Shown: positions 1-7,670 of the stretch, in pieces
Position numbering within the stretch: the first letter of the stretch is position 1
Layout: each line of letters opens with the position of its first letter
Assembly: GCA_910588975.1 (NCBI GenBank)
Contig: CAJUSE010000021.1
Coordinates: 1 to 33,760, forward strand
Length of the DNA: 33,760 nt
Direction: 5' to 3'
From: an uncultured Oscillospiraceae bacterium
GTDB lineage: Bacteria > Bacillota > Clostridia > Oscillospirales > Oscillospiraceae
The notes under the pieces: generated by a model
Database searches by the model: none
Seen by the model: only the letters and a program-made list of their open reading frames with translations
Told to the model about the DNA's origin: nothing
Position numbers and translations under genes: made by a program

Positions 1-1801
1 TCTTGGCCATCAGCTCATCCTTGGTGCGCAGGTTGGTCTTGTCCTCCTCGGGCATGAGCAGGGTGTAGCCCAGGCTGCCCTCGGTGTGGGGGACGATGGT
101 GATCTTCTGCACCGGCTCGGCGTTTTTCTGCTTGTAGGCCACCATGGCGTGGCCCACCTCGTGATAGGCCACCAGCTTCTTCTCAAACTCGGTGAGGACA
201 CTGCCCTTCTTCTCGGTGCCGGCAATGACGAACTCAAAGGCGGCCAGCAGGTCCTCCTGGGTCACCAGCTTCCGGCCCTTCCGCACCGCCCGGAGGGCGG
301 CCTCGTTCACCAGGTTGGCAAGGTCTGCCCCCACGCAGCCGGCGGTGGCCAGAGCCACCTTCTTCAGATCCACATCCTCGGCCAGCCTAATCTTCCGTGT
401 GTGGACCTGCAGGGTGGCCAGCCGCCCCGCCAGGTTGGGCCGGTCGATGGTGATCCGCCGGTCGAACCGCCCGGGCCGGAGCAGAGCCTGGTCCAGCACC
501 TCGGGCCGGTTGGTGGCCCCCAGGACGATGACCCCCTTGCCGGCGTCAAAGCCGTCCAGCTCGGCCAGCAGCTGATTGAGGGTCTGCTCCCGCTCATCGT
601 TGCCCCCCATTCGGTTATCACGGCTCTTGCCGATGGTGTCGATCTCGTCGATGAAGATGATACAGGGGGCCATCTTGCTGGCCTCCTTAAAGAGGTCCCG
701 GACCCGGCTGGCGCCTACGCCCACAAACATCTCCACAAAGTCAGAGCCCGAGATGGAGAAGAAGGGCACGTTGGCCTCCCCGGCCACCGCCTTGGCCAGC
801 AGGGTCTTGCCCGTGCCCGGCGGGCCCACCAGCAGGGCGCCCTTGGGCAGCTTTGCCCCGATCTCGGTGTATTTCTGGGGGTTGTGGAGGAAGTCGATGA
901 TCTCCACCAAAGACTCCTTGGCCTCGTCCTGGCCGGCCACATCCTTGAAGGTGACCCCGGTGTCCTTCTCCACATAGAGCTTGGCGTTGGACTTGCCCAC
1001 GCCTCCCATGCCGCCCCCCATCCGGGAGGACATGGTGCGGAACAGCACCATCATCAGCCCCACCATCAGCAGCATGGGCAGGGCGTAGCTGAGCAGCAGG
1101 GACACCAGGTAGGACTGGGGGGCCTTGTAGGTCACGCCGTAGTCGTAGACCCCGTTCTCCTCCAGCAGGGGAATGAGGTCGGGGTCGTTCACTGGGGCGC
1201 AGTAGTAGGTCAGCGCCTTGGAGCGCACATTCAAAGCGGCCTGGTAGGTCTGCCGGACCTTCTGGTGCTCGGCCTTGAGGGTGTCATACTCCTTCTGGGC
1301 GGCCTCGGTGGCCGCCCTGGCGGCATCAATGGCCTGGGTGCGCTCCGCCTTGGCCCCCTCGTCGTCAATGGGGGGCAGACTGCTCAGCTCCAGCTGGGTC
1401 TGGGCGGTGGTGGCCTGAAGCAGCACGCTCTCGGCCTGGGTCAGCTTCTCCTCGCTCTGGTGCAGGATGGCCTTCTGGTCGGCCAGCGGGTCGCTCCACC
1501 CCCCCGAGGGCTGGTTGTAGGGGGTGGCCAGCACCCCCTTGTCGTCCACCATGGGGTAAATGACGTACTTGTCCGAGGAAATGACCACCTGGGACACCTT
1601 GCCCTGGCTCACCATCTGGCGGAACACGCCGTACTCGATCTCCTGGGCGTTGCCCTGGGTGCTCTTGGTGAGCCCGTAGTTGAAAAACAGGGTGACGATC
1701 CCCGCCCAGAACAGGGTGACGGCCAGGGCCATGCGGTTGCGGCGCTTGGGATCCTCCGGCCCGCCGCCCCTGCCCTTGGGGTCTTTATTTTGATCGGCCA
1801 T
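1..1801 (-). CDS. ftsH: ATP-dependent zinc metalloprotease FtsH (3' end outside window)
   Basis: Membrane-anchored AAA+ protease that degrades misfolded membrane proteins and short-lived regulators. About 600 residues are visible. The order is TM1 (about 24-44), an extracytoplasmic region (about 45-226), TM2 (about 227-252), the AAA module with Walker A GPPGTGKT (about 325-332), Walker B IIFIDEID (about 378-385) and the second region of homology ending RPGRFDR, then the protease domain with the zinc motif HEVGH (about 547-551). The start ATG at 1799-1801 has AAGGAGG upstream. The extracytoplasmic region is unusual: about 180 residues against about 75 in E. coli FtsH, with a Gln/Glu/Ala/Lys-rich stretch (about 105-195) that looks like a coiled coil. 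The C-terminus lies beyond the window edge. Identity is very secure; the role of the insert is unknown. Confidence 0.97.
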   Translation of the reverse strand, partial: MADQNKDPKGRGGGPEDPKRRNRMALAVTLFWAGIVTLFFNYGLTKSTQGNAQEIEYGVFRQMVSQGKVSQVVISSDKYVIYPMVDDKGVLATPYNQPSGGWSDPLADQKAILHQSEEKLTQAESVLLQATTAQTQLELSSLPPIDDEGAKAERTQAIDAARAATEAAQKEYDTLKAEHQKVRQTYQAALNVRSKALTYYCAPVNDPDLIPLLEENGVYDYGVTYKAPQSYLVSLLLSYALPMLLMVGLMMVLFRTMSSRMGGGMGGVGKSNAKLYVEKDTGVTFKDVAGQDEAKESLVEIIDFLHNPQKYTEIGAKLPKGALLVGPPGTGKTLLAKAVAGEANVPFFSISGSDFVEMFVGVGASRVRDLFKEASKMAPCIIFIDEIDTIGKSRDNRMGGNDEREQTLNQLLAELDGFDAGKGVIVLGATNRPEVLDQALLRPGRFDRRITIDRPNLAGRLATLQVHTRKIRLAEDVDLKKVALATAGCVGADLANLVNEAALRAVRKGRKLVTQEDLLAAFEFVIAGTEKKGSVLTEFEKKLVAYHEVGHAMVAYKQKNAEPVQKITIVPHTEGSLGYTLLMPEEDKTNLRTKDELMAK

Positions 1802-1845
1802 GGGAGAGCCTCCTTTTATTATAGTAAGAGGTGATGATTTACGTT

Positions 1846-1874
1846 ATCATAGCACGAAAGGCCGAAAAAAACAA
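1846..1874 (-). promoter_or_regulatory. predicted sigma-A promoter of ftsH
   Basis: Read on the minus strand, a -35 TTGTTT (1869-1874) is followed after 17 nt by -10 TATGAT (1846-1851) with an extended TGC. This gives a leader of about 40 nt before the ftsH ATG at 1801. Prediction from pattern only. Confidence 0.55.
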
Positions 1875-2088
1875 GGAAAGGAGAGGTAAACTTTCTGTAA
1901 ATACCATAGAATGGGACAGGGGGGCTGCCGCCGGGGCAAAGGGCCCTGATTTTCCCGGCGGAGGAGGAAAAAGGCAGATTGTCCATACTTCGAAGTATTT
2001 TTTACCAATAGACCTGTCAAAACACACAAAAGCAGAGCTGAAATTTTGGCGGAAAGAACGAAAATCTTCCTTGGGGATGAAAAACAGG

Positions 2089-2116
2089 TTGACGGAACGA
2101 TTTTTTGTGGTACTAT
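2089..2116 (+). promoter_or_regulatory. predicted sigma-A promoter of APC permease
   Basis: TTGACG (2089-2094), 16 nt, TACTAT (2111-2116). The transcript would start near 2123, leaving a leader of about 170 nt before the permease ATG at 2295. Confidence 0.6.
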
Positions 2117-2216
2117 ATTGTTTGTGAACGAATTATGAAGCGGCGTGGCCAAACGGCGATGCCGCCCTTCCCTTGTTAAGGGGCCTTCTCCCGCTGGAGA
2201 GGGGGCAAGCATTCGG

Positions 2217-2242
2217 TTAAAAAGGCGGGCCCGCCTTTTTAA
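2217..2242 (+). terminator. terminator-like 26-bp perfect palindrome inside the permease leader
   Basis: An A-tract, GGCGGGCCCGCC and a T-tract form a perfect palindrome starting TTAA and ending TTAA, so an RNA would fold into a GC stem followed by five U. It lies between the predicted promoter and the permease start, where a terminator could attenuate expression. The preceding bases (about 2140-2216) hold further short hairpins and look like an interspersed repeat rather than a known riboswitch. Confidence 0.45.
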
Positions 2243-2294
2243 TATTGTCCTGTGTTCGGTAAAGCTCCATATAAGAAAAAGGAGGAAAAATCCA

Positions 2295-3653
2295 ATGGCT
2301 GAGCAGATTGCCTCTACCAAACAACTTGAGCAGAAGCTCGGGTTCTGGGACCTGCAGGGTTCCGCCATCGGCCAGATCATCGGTGCCGGTATCATGTCTC
2401 TGATGCCCGCCGCCATCAACCAGACTGGTCGTTCCGTCGTGTTCTCGTTCCTGATCGCCGCCGTCATTACCTGTGCCGGCGCTATCCCCTACATCTTCCT
2501 GTGCTCCTGCGTCCGTCTCCGTGGTGGTATGTACACCCAGATGGGCCTGGTGGCCGGTAAGTTCTTCGCCGGTGTCAATGTGGTCACCTCTCTGCTGGGT
2601 CAGTTCGGTCTGGCCATGTACGGCCTGTCTCTGGCCGCTTACATCCGCCCCCTGTTTGGGTGGCCCGAGAGCTCTGAGAAGTGGATCGGCCTGGCCGTTC
2701 TCACTATCTTCTTTATCCTGAACATTATGGGCATCGACGCCTTCGCCAAGATTCAGAACGCCCTGGTGGCCATCCTCATCGGCTCTCTGATCATGTTCGG
2801 TGTCATGGGTATCACCAAGGTCAACTGGGGCACCTACTTTGACAACTCCGACGGCTACTTCATGATGAACGGTGCTCTGGCCATGTGCCAGGCTGCCGGC
2901 CTGCTCACCTTCGCCACCGGCGGTGCCACCATCATCGTGAACTTCTCTGCCGAGGCCAAGAACCCTGTCCGTGACATTCCCCTGGTCATCGTGACCTCCA
3001 CCCTGTTCGTGGCCTGCATGTACGCTATTCTGGCCTTCGTGGCCGCCGGCGTTCTGCCCGTGCCCGAGATCGGCAACTCCCTGGTGAATGTGGCCAACCA
3101 CATCCTGCCCACCCCCCTGTACTATGTGTTCATCATCGGTGGTGCCGGCTGCGCTCTGGCCTCCACCCTGAACAACCAGCTGGCCACCTCCACCAAGCCC
3201 ATCATGGCTATGTGTGACGACGGTTGGCTGCCCCAGTCTTTTGCTTCCCTGAACAAGAAGAAGGTGCCCGTGAAGATTCTGACCTTCTTCTATATTATCG
3301 GTGCTATCTTCACTGTCTCCGGCCTGTCCGTTTCCACCCTGGGCAATATGTCCCTGGTACTGGGCGGCATCACCAGCTTTATCCTGGCCATCCGTGTGGC
3401 CGCTATCCCCAAGCTGCTGCCCGAGCAGTGGGCCCGCTCCAAGTTCAAGGTGTCTCAGGGCGTGCTGACGATCTTCACTATCATCGCCTGCGCCGGCTCC
3501 CTGTTCTCCACCTACATGAACGCTTCTTCTCTGTTCTCCAATATGCCCCTGTTGATGATCAACATCGGCTTCATTGTGGCCGCTTTTGCCTTTGCCGCTA
3601 TCCGTGGCAAGAGCCCCAATGTCAATATGAGCATCTCCTACGACGACGCCTAA
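2295..3653 (+). CDS. APC-superfamily amino-acid permease
   Basis: Integral membrane amino-acid transporter of 452 residues, predicted to catalyse proton-coupled uptake or exchange. Start ATG 2295 follows AAGGAGG with ideal spacing, so an upstream in-frame extension is not used. The N-terminal helix carries the family's unwound-helix motif IGQIIGAGIM (about residues 26-35), and about 12 hydrophobic segments follow through the protein. The substrate cannot be told from sequence. It stands alone between its own promoter and a strong terminator at 3752-3788. Codon choice is unlike its neighbours: Gly is GGT/GGC, Arg CGT/CGC and Ser TCT/TCC, with CGG and AGG nearly absent, which is typical of very highly expressed genes. 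I infer that this permease supplies a major nutrient, perhaps amino acids for fermentation. Confidence 0.92.
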   Translation: MAEQIASTKQLEQKLGFWDLQGSAIGQIIGAGIMSLMPAAINQTGRSVVFSFLIAAVITCAGAIPYIFLCSCVRLRGGMYTQMGLVAGKFFAGVNVVTSLLGQFGLAMYGLSLAAYIRPLFGWPESSEKWIGLAVLTIFFILNIMGIDAFAKIQNALVAILIGSLIMFGVMGITKVNWGTYFDNSDGYFMMNGALAMCQAAGLLTFATGGATIIVNFSAEAKNPVRDIPLVIVTSTLFVACMYAILAFVAAGVLPVPEIGNSLVNVANHILPTPLYYVFIIGGAGCALASTLNNQLATSTKPIMAMCDDGWLPQSFASLNKKKVPVKILTFFYIIGAIFTVSGLSVSTLGNMSLVLGGITSFILAIRVAAIPKLLPEQWARSKFKVSQGVLTIFTIIACAGSLFSTYMNASSLFSNMPLLMINIGFIVAAFAFAAIRGKSPNVNMSISYDDA

Positions 3654-3751
3654 TTTTCTTAGGCAGTTTTCCCCGGGCCCGGGGGGCGATAAGGGGCGTT
3701 ATCCGGTTTAGGACGCCGGCCTGCCCCTGATTGCACACAAAAGTTCAATGT

Positions 3752-3788
3752 ACTGCGGCGCTCCTCTTTGGGAGCGCCGCAGTTTTTT
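3752..3788 (+). terminator. Rho-independent terminator after APC permease
   Basis: Perfect 13-bp stem (3752-3764 with 3771-3783), a 6-nt loop and six T. It lies about 100 bp after the permease stop and before the rlmB promoter. Confidence 0.9.
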
Positions 3789-3831
3789 GCCCCGATTTTC
3801 TCCCTTCCCCCTTTCTCTCGGGGGAAAAGTA

Positions 3832-3840
3832 TGGTATACT
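3832..3840 (+). promoter_or_regulatory. extended -10 promoter of rlmB-like gene
   Basis: TGGTATACT (3832-3840) is a full extended -10 element. No good -35 is visible at 3812-3817. The leader would be about 25 nt. Confidence 0.5.
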
Positions 3841-3870
3841 GTTTGGGAATACCAAGGAAAGAGGGATACC

Positions 3871-4644
3871 ATGGCAGACAAGAGCCGGGATTGGAAGCAG
3901 CGCCAGGAGGAGAACGACGGCATCATCGAGGGCCGCAACGCCGTCACCGAGGCCCTTCGGGTGGGCACGCCCATTGACAAGGTCTACATCGCCAAGGGGG
4001 AGACCGACGCCGCCCTGGGCCACATCGCCGCCAAGGCCCGCTCCGCCGGCATCGCCGTGGTGGACTGCGACCGGCGGAAGCTGGACGGCATGAGCGTTAC
4101 CCACTCCCACCAGGGGGTCATTGCCGTGGCCGCCGTCCGGGAGTATGCCGATGTCGCCGACATTCTCGCCGCTGCCCGGGAGAAGGGGGAGGCCCCCCTC
4201 ATCGTGGTCTGTGACGAGCTTTCCGATCCCCACAATCTGGGGGCTGTCATCCGCACCGCCGAGTGCGCCGGGGCCCATGGGGTCATCATCCCCAAGCGCC
4301 GCTCCGCCGGTCTCACCGCCGTGGTGGCCAAGACCAGCGCCGGGGCGGTGAGCCATCTGCCCGTGGCCCGGGTGGCCAACCTGACCCAGTGCTTGAAGGA
4401 GCTGAAGGAGGAGGGGGTCTGGGTCTACGGCACCGCCGCCGATGCCCCCACCCCCATCTACCAGGCCGATCTGAAGGGCCCCGCCGCCATCGTCATTGGC
4501 AGCGAGGGCAGCGGCATGTCCCGCCTGGTTAGGGAGACCTGCGACGTGCTCCTCTCCATCCCCATGCGAGGCCAGCTCAACTCCCTCAACGCCAGCGCCG
4601 CCGCCGCCATTTTGCTCTACGAGGCGGTCAGGCAGAGGTTGTAA
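3871..4644 (+). CDS. rlmB: 23S rRNA (guanosine-2'-O-)-methyltransferase, RlmB type (SPOUT/TrmH family)
   Basis: SAM-dependent 2'-O-ribose methyltransferase of the SpoU/TrmH group, 257 residues, the usual length for RlmB (G2251 of 23S rRNA in E. coli). It has an N-terminal L30e-like substrate-binding domain (IIEGRNAVTEAL, about 17-28) and a C-terminal trefoil-knot SPOUT domain with the three classical motifs: DPHNLGAVIRTA (about 118-129), GSEGSGMSRLV (about 210-220) and SIPMRGQLNSLNAS (about 230-243). Start ATG 3871 follows AAGGAAAGAGG; longer in-frame versions would begin inside the preceding terminator and upstream of the promoter. Relatives that modify other rRNA or tRNA guanosines cannot be excluded. 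Confidence 0.92.
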   Translation: MADKSRDWKQRQEENDGIIEGRNAVTEALRVGTPIDKVYIAKGETDAALGHIAAKARSAGIAVVDCDRRKLDGMSVTHSHQGVIAVAAVREYADVADILAAAREKGEAPLIVVCDELSDPHNLGAVIRTAECAGAHGVIIPKRRSAGLTAVVAKTSAGAVSHLPVARVANLTQCLKELKEEGVWVYGTAADAPTPIYQADLKGPAAIVIGSEGSGMSRLVRETCDVLLSIPMRGQLNSLNASAAAAILLYEAVRQRL

Positions 4645-4692
4645 GCCGGAGCATTTTGCCGATTGCCCAAAACAAATAAGGAGGTCCCCGCC

Positions 4693-5166
4693 ATGCAAAA
4701 CCGTATGAAGACCCACCAGCTCACCGATGAGGAGACCACCGCCCTGCTGACCCGGGCTCAGGTGGCCGCCCTGGCCACAGTGGGTGCCGACGGCGCCCCC
4801 TACAATGTGCCCGTCCACTTCGCCCTGCTGAATGGCAAGCTCTATGTCCACGGCCTGGCCGTGGGGGAGAAGGTGGGCAACCTTCAGGCCCACCCCGCCG
4901 TATGTCTCACCGCCTGGGAGATGGAGGGGCTCATCATGCCCCAGGGCCAGGAGCCCTGCAATGTGAACACCGCCTACCACAGCGTGGTGGTCAAGGGCCG
5001 GGCCCGCATGCTGGAGGACGAGGGGGAGAAGCTGGCCGCCCTGGGGGCCATCGTGGCCAAGTATACCCCCCACTTCTCATCTGACCAGATTCCCCCGGCC
5101 GCCATCAAGGGCACCGGCGTTATGGAGATCACCCCCACCGCCACCACCGGGAAGTATTATTCTTAA
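4693..5166 (+). CDS. pyridoxamine 5'-phosphate oxidase-family protein (NimA-like)
   Basis: Small cytosolic flavin-binding split-barrel protein of 157 residues. An N-terminal helix (LTDEETTALLTRAQVAALAT) is followed by strands typical of the PNPOx-like fold: ATVGADGAPYNVPVHFALLN, then KLYVHGLAVGEKVGNLQAHP, the FMN-contacting region in NimA-like members. The family includes nitroimidazole reductases and many proteins of unknown substrate; real PdxH is longer and has a different C-terminus. Start ATG 4693 has AAGGAGG 8-10 nt upstream; the ATG at 4663 lacks one. It follows rlmB by 48 bp and is probably co-transcribed. Confidence 0.8.
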   Translation: MQNRMKTHQLTDEETTALLTRAQVAALATVGADGAPYNVPVHFALLNGKLYVHGLAVGEKVGNLQAHPAVCLTAWEMEGLIMPQGQEPCNVNTAYHSVVVKGRARMLEDEGEKLAALGAIVAKYTPHFSSDQIPPAAIKGTGVMEITPTATTGKYYS

Positions 5167-5267
5167 GAAGCGGCCCGTCCCCACGCCTTACACCGGGTAT
5201 TTTTGCCCGTTCCATGTTTTCCACACGCATATTTTCTATACCACCATCCACAGGAGAGTGTCCGCCT

Positions 5268-7622
5268 ATGCCAAAGGATAAGGACAACAAACAGACCCCC
5301 GGGGAGGAGTTTTCCCTGGACGCCATCCTGGCCGAGTTCGGCAGCGGGGCAGAGGCCCCCACGCCGCCCCTGGACCAGGGTAAGCGCAAGCCTGCCCAAA
5401 CCCCGGAAAAACCCGCTCAAAAGGGGAAAAAACCGGCTCCGAAGGGGGAAAAACCCGCCCAAAAGGCGGCCCAGAGCGGGAAAAAACCGGCCAAATCGGC
5501 CCAGGAGCCGGCCAAAACTGCGGGTCAAAGCCCCAAAAAACCGGCAGAAAAGCCGGATAAGGGGCGAAAGATCCCCGCCGGAAAGGCCAAGGAGGAGCCA
5601 AAGGCCCCGGAGCCCATCCCCTTCCCCCAGCAGCCCCGGCAGGCAGAAGGGGAGGAGGAGCCTGCCCCCCGCCGCCGTGCCAAGGCTGCCCCCGAGGACC
5701 ACAAGGCCCCTACCGAGCCGCCAAAGGCGACGCCTCAGGAGGACAAGGTATTGGAGTTCCCCGGCGGAGAGCCTGAGCCGGAAAGCCCGCTGGCGGCGGG
5801 CCTTGAGAAGCTGAATAAAATGGCCGACGACTTTGCCGGCCATATGTACGAGGAGGAGGGGGCCGAGATGGACCCCCAGGTCCGCCGGGTGGAGCGGCTG
5901 GTCCCCGGCGTGGACCGGGAGGAGGCCGCCCCGGTGCGCACCCGCCGCCCCCGGCGGCAGGAGCAGCCCGCCCCCGACCTTCCCCCCGCCGCCCTGGCCA
6001 AGCAGTACACCAAGGGCCTGTCCTCGGCCCGCATCCGGGCCAATTTGGCCTTCGGGGTGCTGTGTATCCTGCTCTACCTCACCATGGCAGAGAGCTTCCC
6101 CATTCCCATCCCTGTGGCTCTGGCCAAGGACCCGGCCCTGCGGTGCTATGCCCTGGCCGGCGTTCAGGTGGGGGTCATTCTGCTGTGTGTGGACACCTTT
6201 ATCCAGGCCCTGGTCAAGCCCCTGAAGTTCCGCATGGGGATCGATCTTATCATGGCCCTGGCCAATATCGTGGTGCTGCTGGACGCCCTCACCCTGCCCG
6301 CTCTGTCCGGCGGGGACATCCAGCGCCAGCCCCTCTGCGCCGCCGCCGCCATGACCCTGTGGTGGACGGCCTGGGGAAATGTGCAGAAGCAGCGGGGCCA
6401 GCGCCTGGCCTGCCGCACGGCGGCCGCCGCCTCCGAGCCCTACCGGGTCACCCGGGACGAGGGCAAGTGGAACGGCCGGGACACCTACGCCAAGTGGTCG
6501 GGCAAGAGCGTGGGCTTCGGCAGTCAGATCCAGGCCAGCGACGGGGCCGAGCGCATTTTTGCCCGCTTTACCCCTGTTATCCTCTGTGCCAGCGTCCTCT
6601 TTACCCTCATTGCCACCCTGGGCCGGAACCGGCCCCAGGACATCCTGTGGGCGCTGGGGGCCATCCTGACGGCGGCATCCCCTCTGTCGGCGGCCATCTG
6701 CTTCGGCCTGCCCTGGCGGCGGCTGTCCCTGCGGCTGAGCAAGTCGGGGGCGGCCCTGGCCGGCTGGGAGGGCGTGGTGAACACCACCGGCGGGTCCAAC
6801 CTGCTGCTGGGAGATGCCGACCTGTTTCCCCCCGGCTCGGTGAGCCTGAACGGAGTGAAGGTCTTTGGGGACGTGTCGGTGGACAAGGTGGTGGCGGTGA
6901 CGGCCACCGTCATCCGGGACTCGGGCAGTGGTCTGGACAAGGTGTTCCACGACCTGCTGCGCAGTCAGGGCACCACCTACCGCAAGGGGGAAAAGCTCAT
7001 TGCCTACGAGGCCGGCGGGGTCAGCGAGATGATCCGGGATGAGCTGGTGCTGGTGGGCTCGGCCCCCTTTATGATTTTGATGGAGGTCCCCCTGCCCCCG
7101 GGGCTCAACGTGAAAAATGCCGTGTTCTGCGCCATTGATGGGGAGCTGCAGGGCATCTTTGCCCTCAACTACCACCTGAACCCCGCCGTCCCCTACGCCC
7201 TGGACAGCCTGATCCACAACAAAATCACCCCGGTGCTGTGCACCCGGGATTTCAACCTCATTCCCTCCATGCTCCGCCAGCGGTTCAAGCTGCCGGTGGA
7301 TAAGCTGGAGTTCCCCCCTGTGGAGCGCCGCCGGGAGCTGTCCGCCCCCGATCAGGAGCACTCCGACGCCCTGGCCGCCATCCTGTGCCGGGAGGGGGTG
7401 GGTCCCTATGCCGAGGCGGTGGTGGGCGCCCGCCGGCTGCGTACAGCAGTGCGGCTGTCCGCCGTTCTGGCCTGTCTGGCCTCGACGGTGGGGGCCCTGC
7501 TGGGCTTTTACCTGACCTTTTTGGCCGCTTATGCCTCCCTAACCACCATGAACCTTCTGGTCTTTCTGCTGGCCTGGCTGGTCCCCGCCCCCCTCATCGC
7601 CGGCTGGGTGGACCGCTACTGA
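5268..7622 (+). CDS. P-type ATPase-like membrane protein lacking catalytic motifs (pseudo-P-type ATPase)
   Basis: 784 residues. The first 250 or so are low-complexity and Lys/Pro/Glu-rich with repeated KPA(Q/P)KG-like units, probably disordered and cytosolic. The rest follows P1B-type ATPase architecture: paired TM segments from about 255, a soluble linker, then TM pair FTPVILCASVLFTLIATLG and ILWALGAILTAASPLSAAIC. SPL (about 471-473) sits where the ion-site CPC is expected. Next, LLLGDADLFPPGS (about 513-524) occupies the place of DKTGT, CTRDFNL (about 657-663) that of TGD, and two TMs end the protein (about 729-784). No TGE, DKTGT or GDGxND motif is present, so phosphoryl transfer looks lost. 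A sensor, scaffold or regulatory-subunit role is speculation. Start ATG 5268 follows AGGAGAG. The alignment is by eye; the protein could also be called uncharacterised. Confidence 0.6.
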   Translation: MPKDKDNKQTPGEEFSLDAILAEFGSGAEAPTPPLDQGKRKPAQTPEKPAQKGKKPAPKGEKPAQKAAQSGKKPAKSAQEPAKTAGQSPKKPAEKPDKGRKIPAGKAKEEPKAPEPIPFPQQPRQAEGEEEPAPRRRAKAAPEDHKAPTEPPKATPQEDKVLEFPGGEPEPESPLAAGLEKLNKMADDFAGHMYEEEGAEMDPQVRRVERLVPGVDREEAAPVRTRRPRRQEQPAPDLPPAALAKQYTKGLSSARIRANLAFGVLCILLYLTMAESFPIPIPVALAKDPALRCYALAGVQVGVILLCVDTFIQALVKPLKFRMGIDLIMALANIVVLLDALTLPALSGGDIQRQPLCAAAAMTLWWTAWGNVQKQRGQRLACRTAAAASEPYRVTRDEGKWNGRDTYAKWSGKSVGFGSQIQASDGAERIFARFTPVILCASVLFTLIATLGRNRPQDILWALGAILTAASPLSAAICFGLPWRRLSLRLSKSGAALAGWEGVVNTTGGSNLLLGDADLFPPGSVSLNGVKVFGDVSVDKVVAVTATVIRDSGSGLDKVFHDLLRSQGTTYRKGEKLIAYEAGGVSEMIRDELVLVGSAPFMILMEVPLPPGLNVKNAVFCAIDGELQGIFALNYHLNPAVPYALDSLIHNKITPVLCTRDFNLIPSMLRQRFKLPVDKLEFPPVERRRELSAPDQEHSDALAAILCREGVGPYAEAVVGARRLRTAVRLSAVLACLASTVGALLGFYLTFLAAYASLTTMNLLVFLLAWLVPAPLIAGWVDRY

Positions 7623-7631
7623 ATAAATGCA

Positions 7632-7670
7632 AATGCGCCCGGCCTCATCGAGGCCGGGCGCATTTTATTT
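7632..7670. terminator. bidirectional terminator between convergent genes
   Basis: Perfect 14-bp stem (7632-7645 with 7651-7664) and 5-nt loop, followed by TTATTTT on the plus strand. It serves the pseudo-ATPase gene (+) and abuts the stop of the minus-strand gene ending at 7665. Confidence 0.85.

Larger units (their letters stand above)
1802..2294. other. divergent intergenic region, ftsH / APC permease
   Basis: 493 bp without a convincing gene. It holds the ftsH promoter, a hairpin with arms 1928-1935 and 1954-1961, a perfect 14-bp palindrome ATACTTCGAAGTAT (1985-1998) that could be an operator, the permease promoter, and a repeat-like GC-rich leader ending in a 26-bp palindrome. Short open frames here (for example 1831-2127) have no ribosome-binding site or recognisable protein. 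Confidence 0.6.

Noticed and set aside
1818..1824. TATAAT just upstream of the ftsH ATG
   Set aside because: It would start transcription at the Shine-Dalgarno site itself; the TTGTTT/TATGAT pair further upstream is better placed.
86..1834. Long plus-strand open frame opposite ftsH
   Set aside because: Low-complexity Gly/His/Val/Leu composition typical of the antisense frame of a GC-rich gene; ftsH on the other strand is unmistakable.
5163..7361. 732-codon minus-strand open frame opposite the pseudo-P-type ATPase
   Set aside because: No ribosome-binding site and Gly/Gln/His-rich composition; the plus-strand frame has a good start, membrane segments and domain order.
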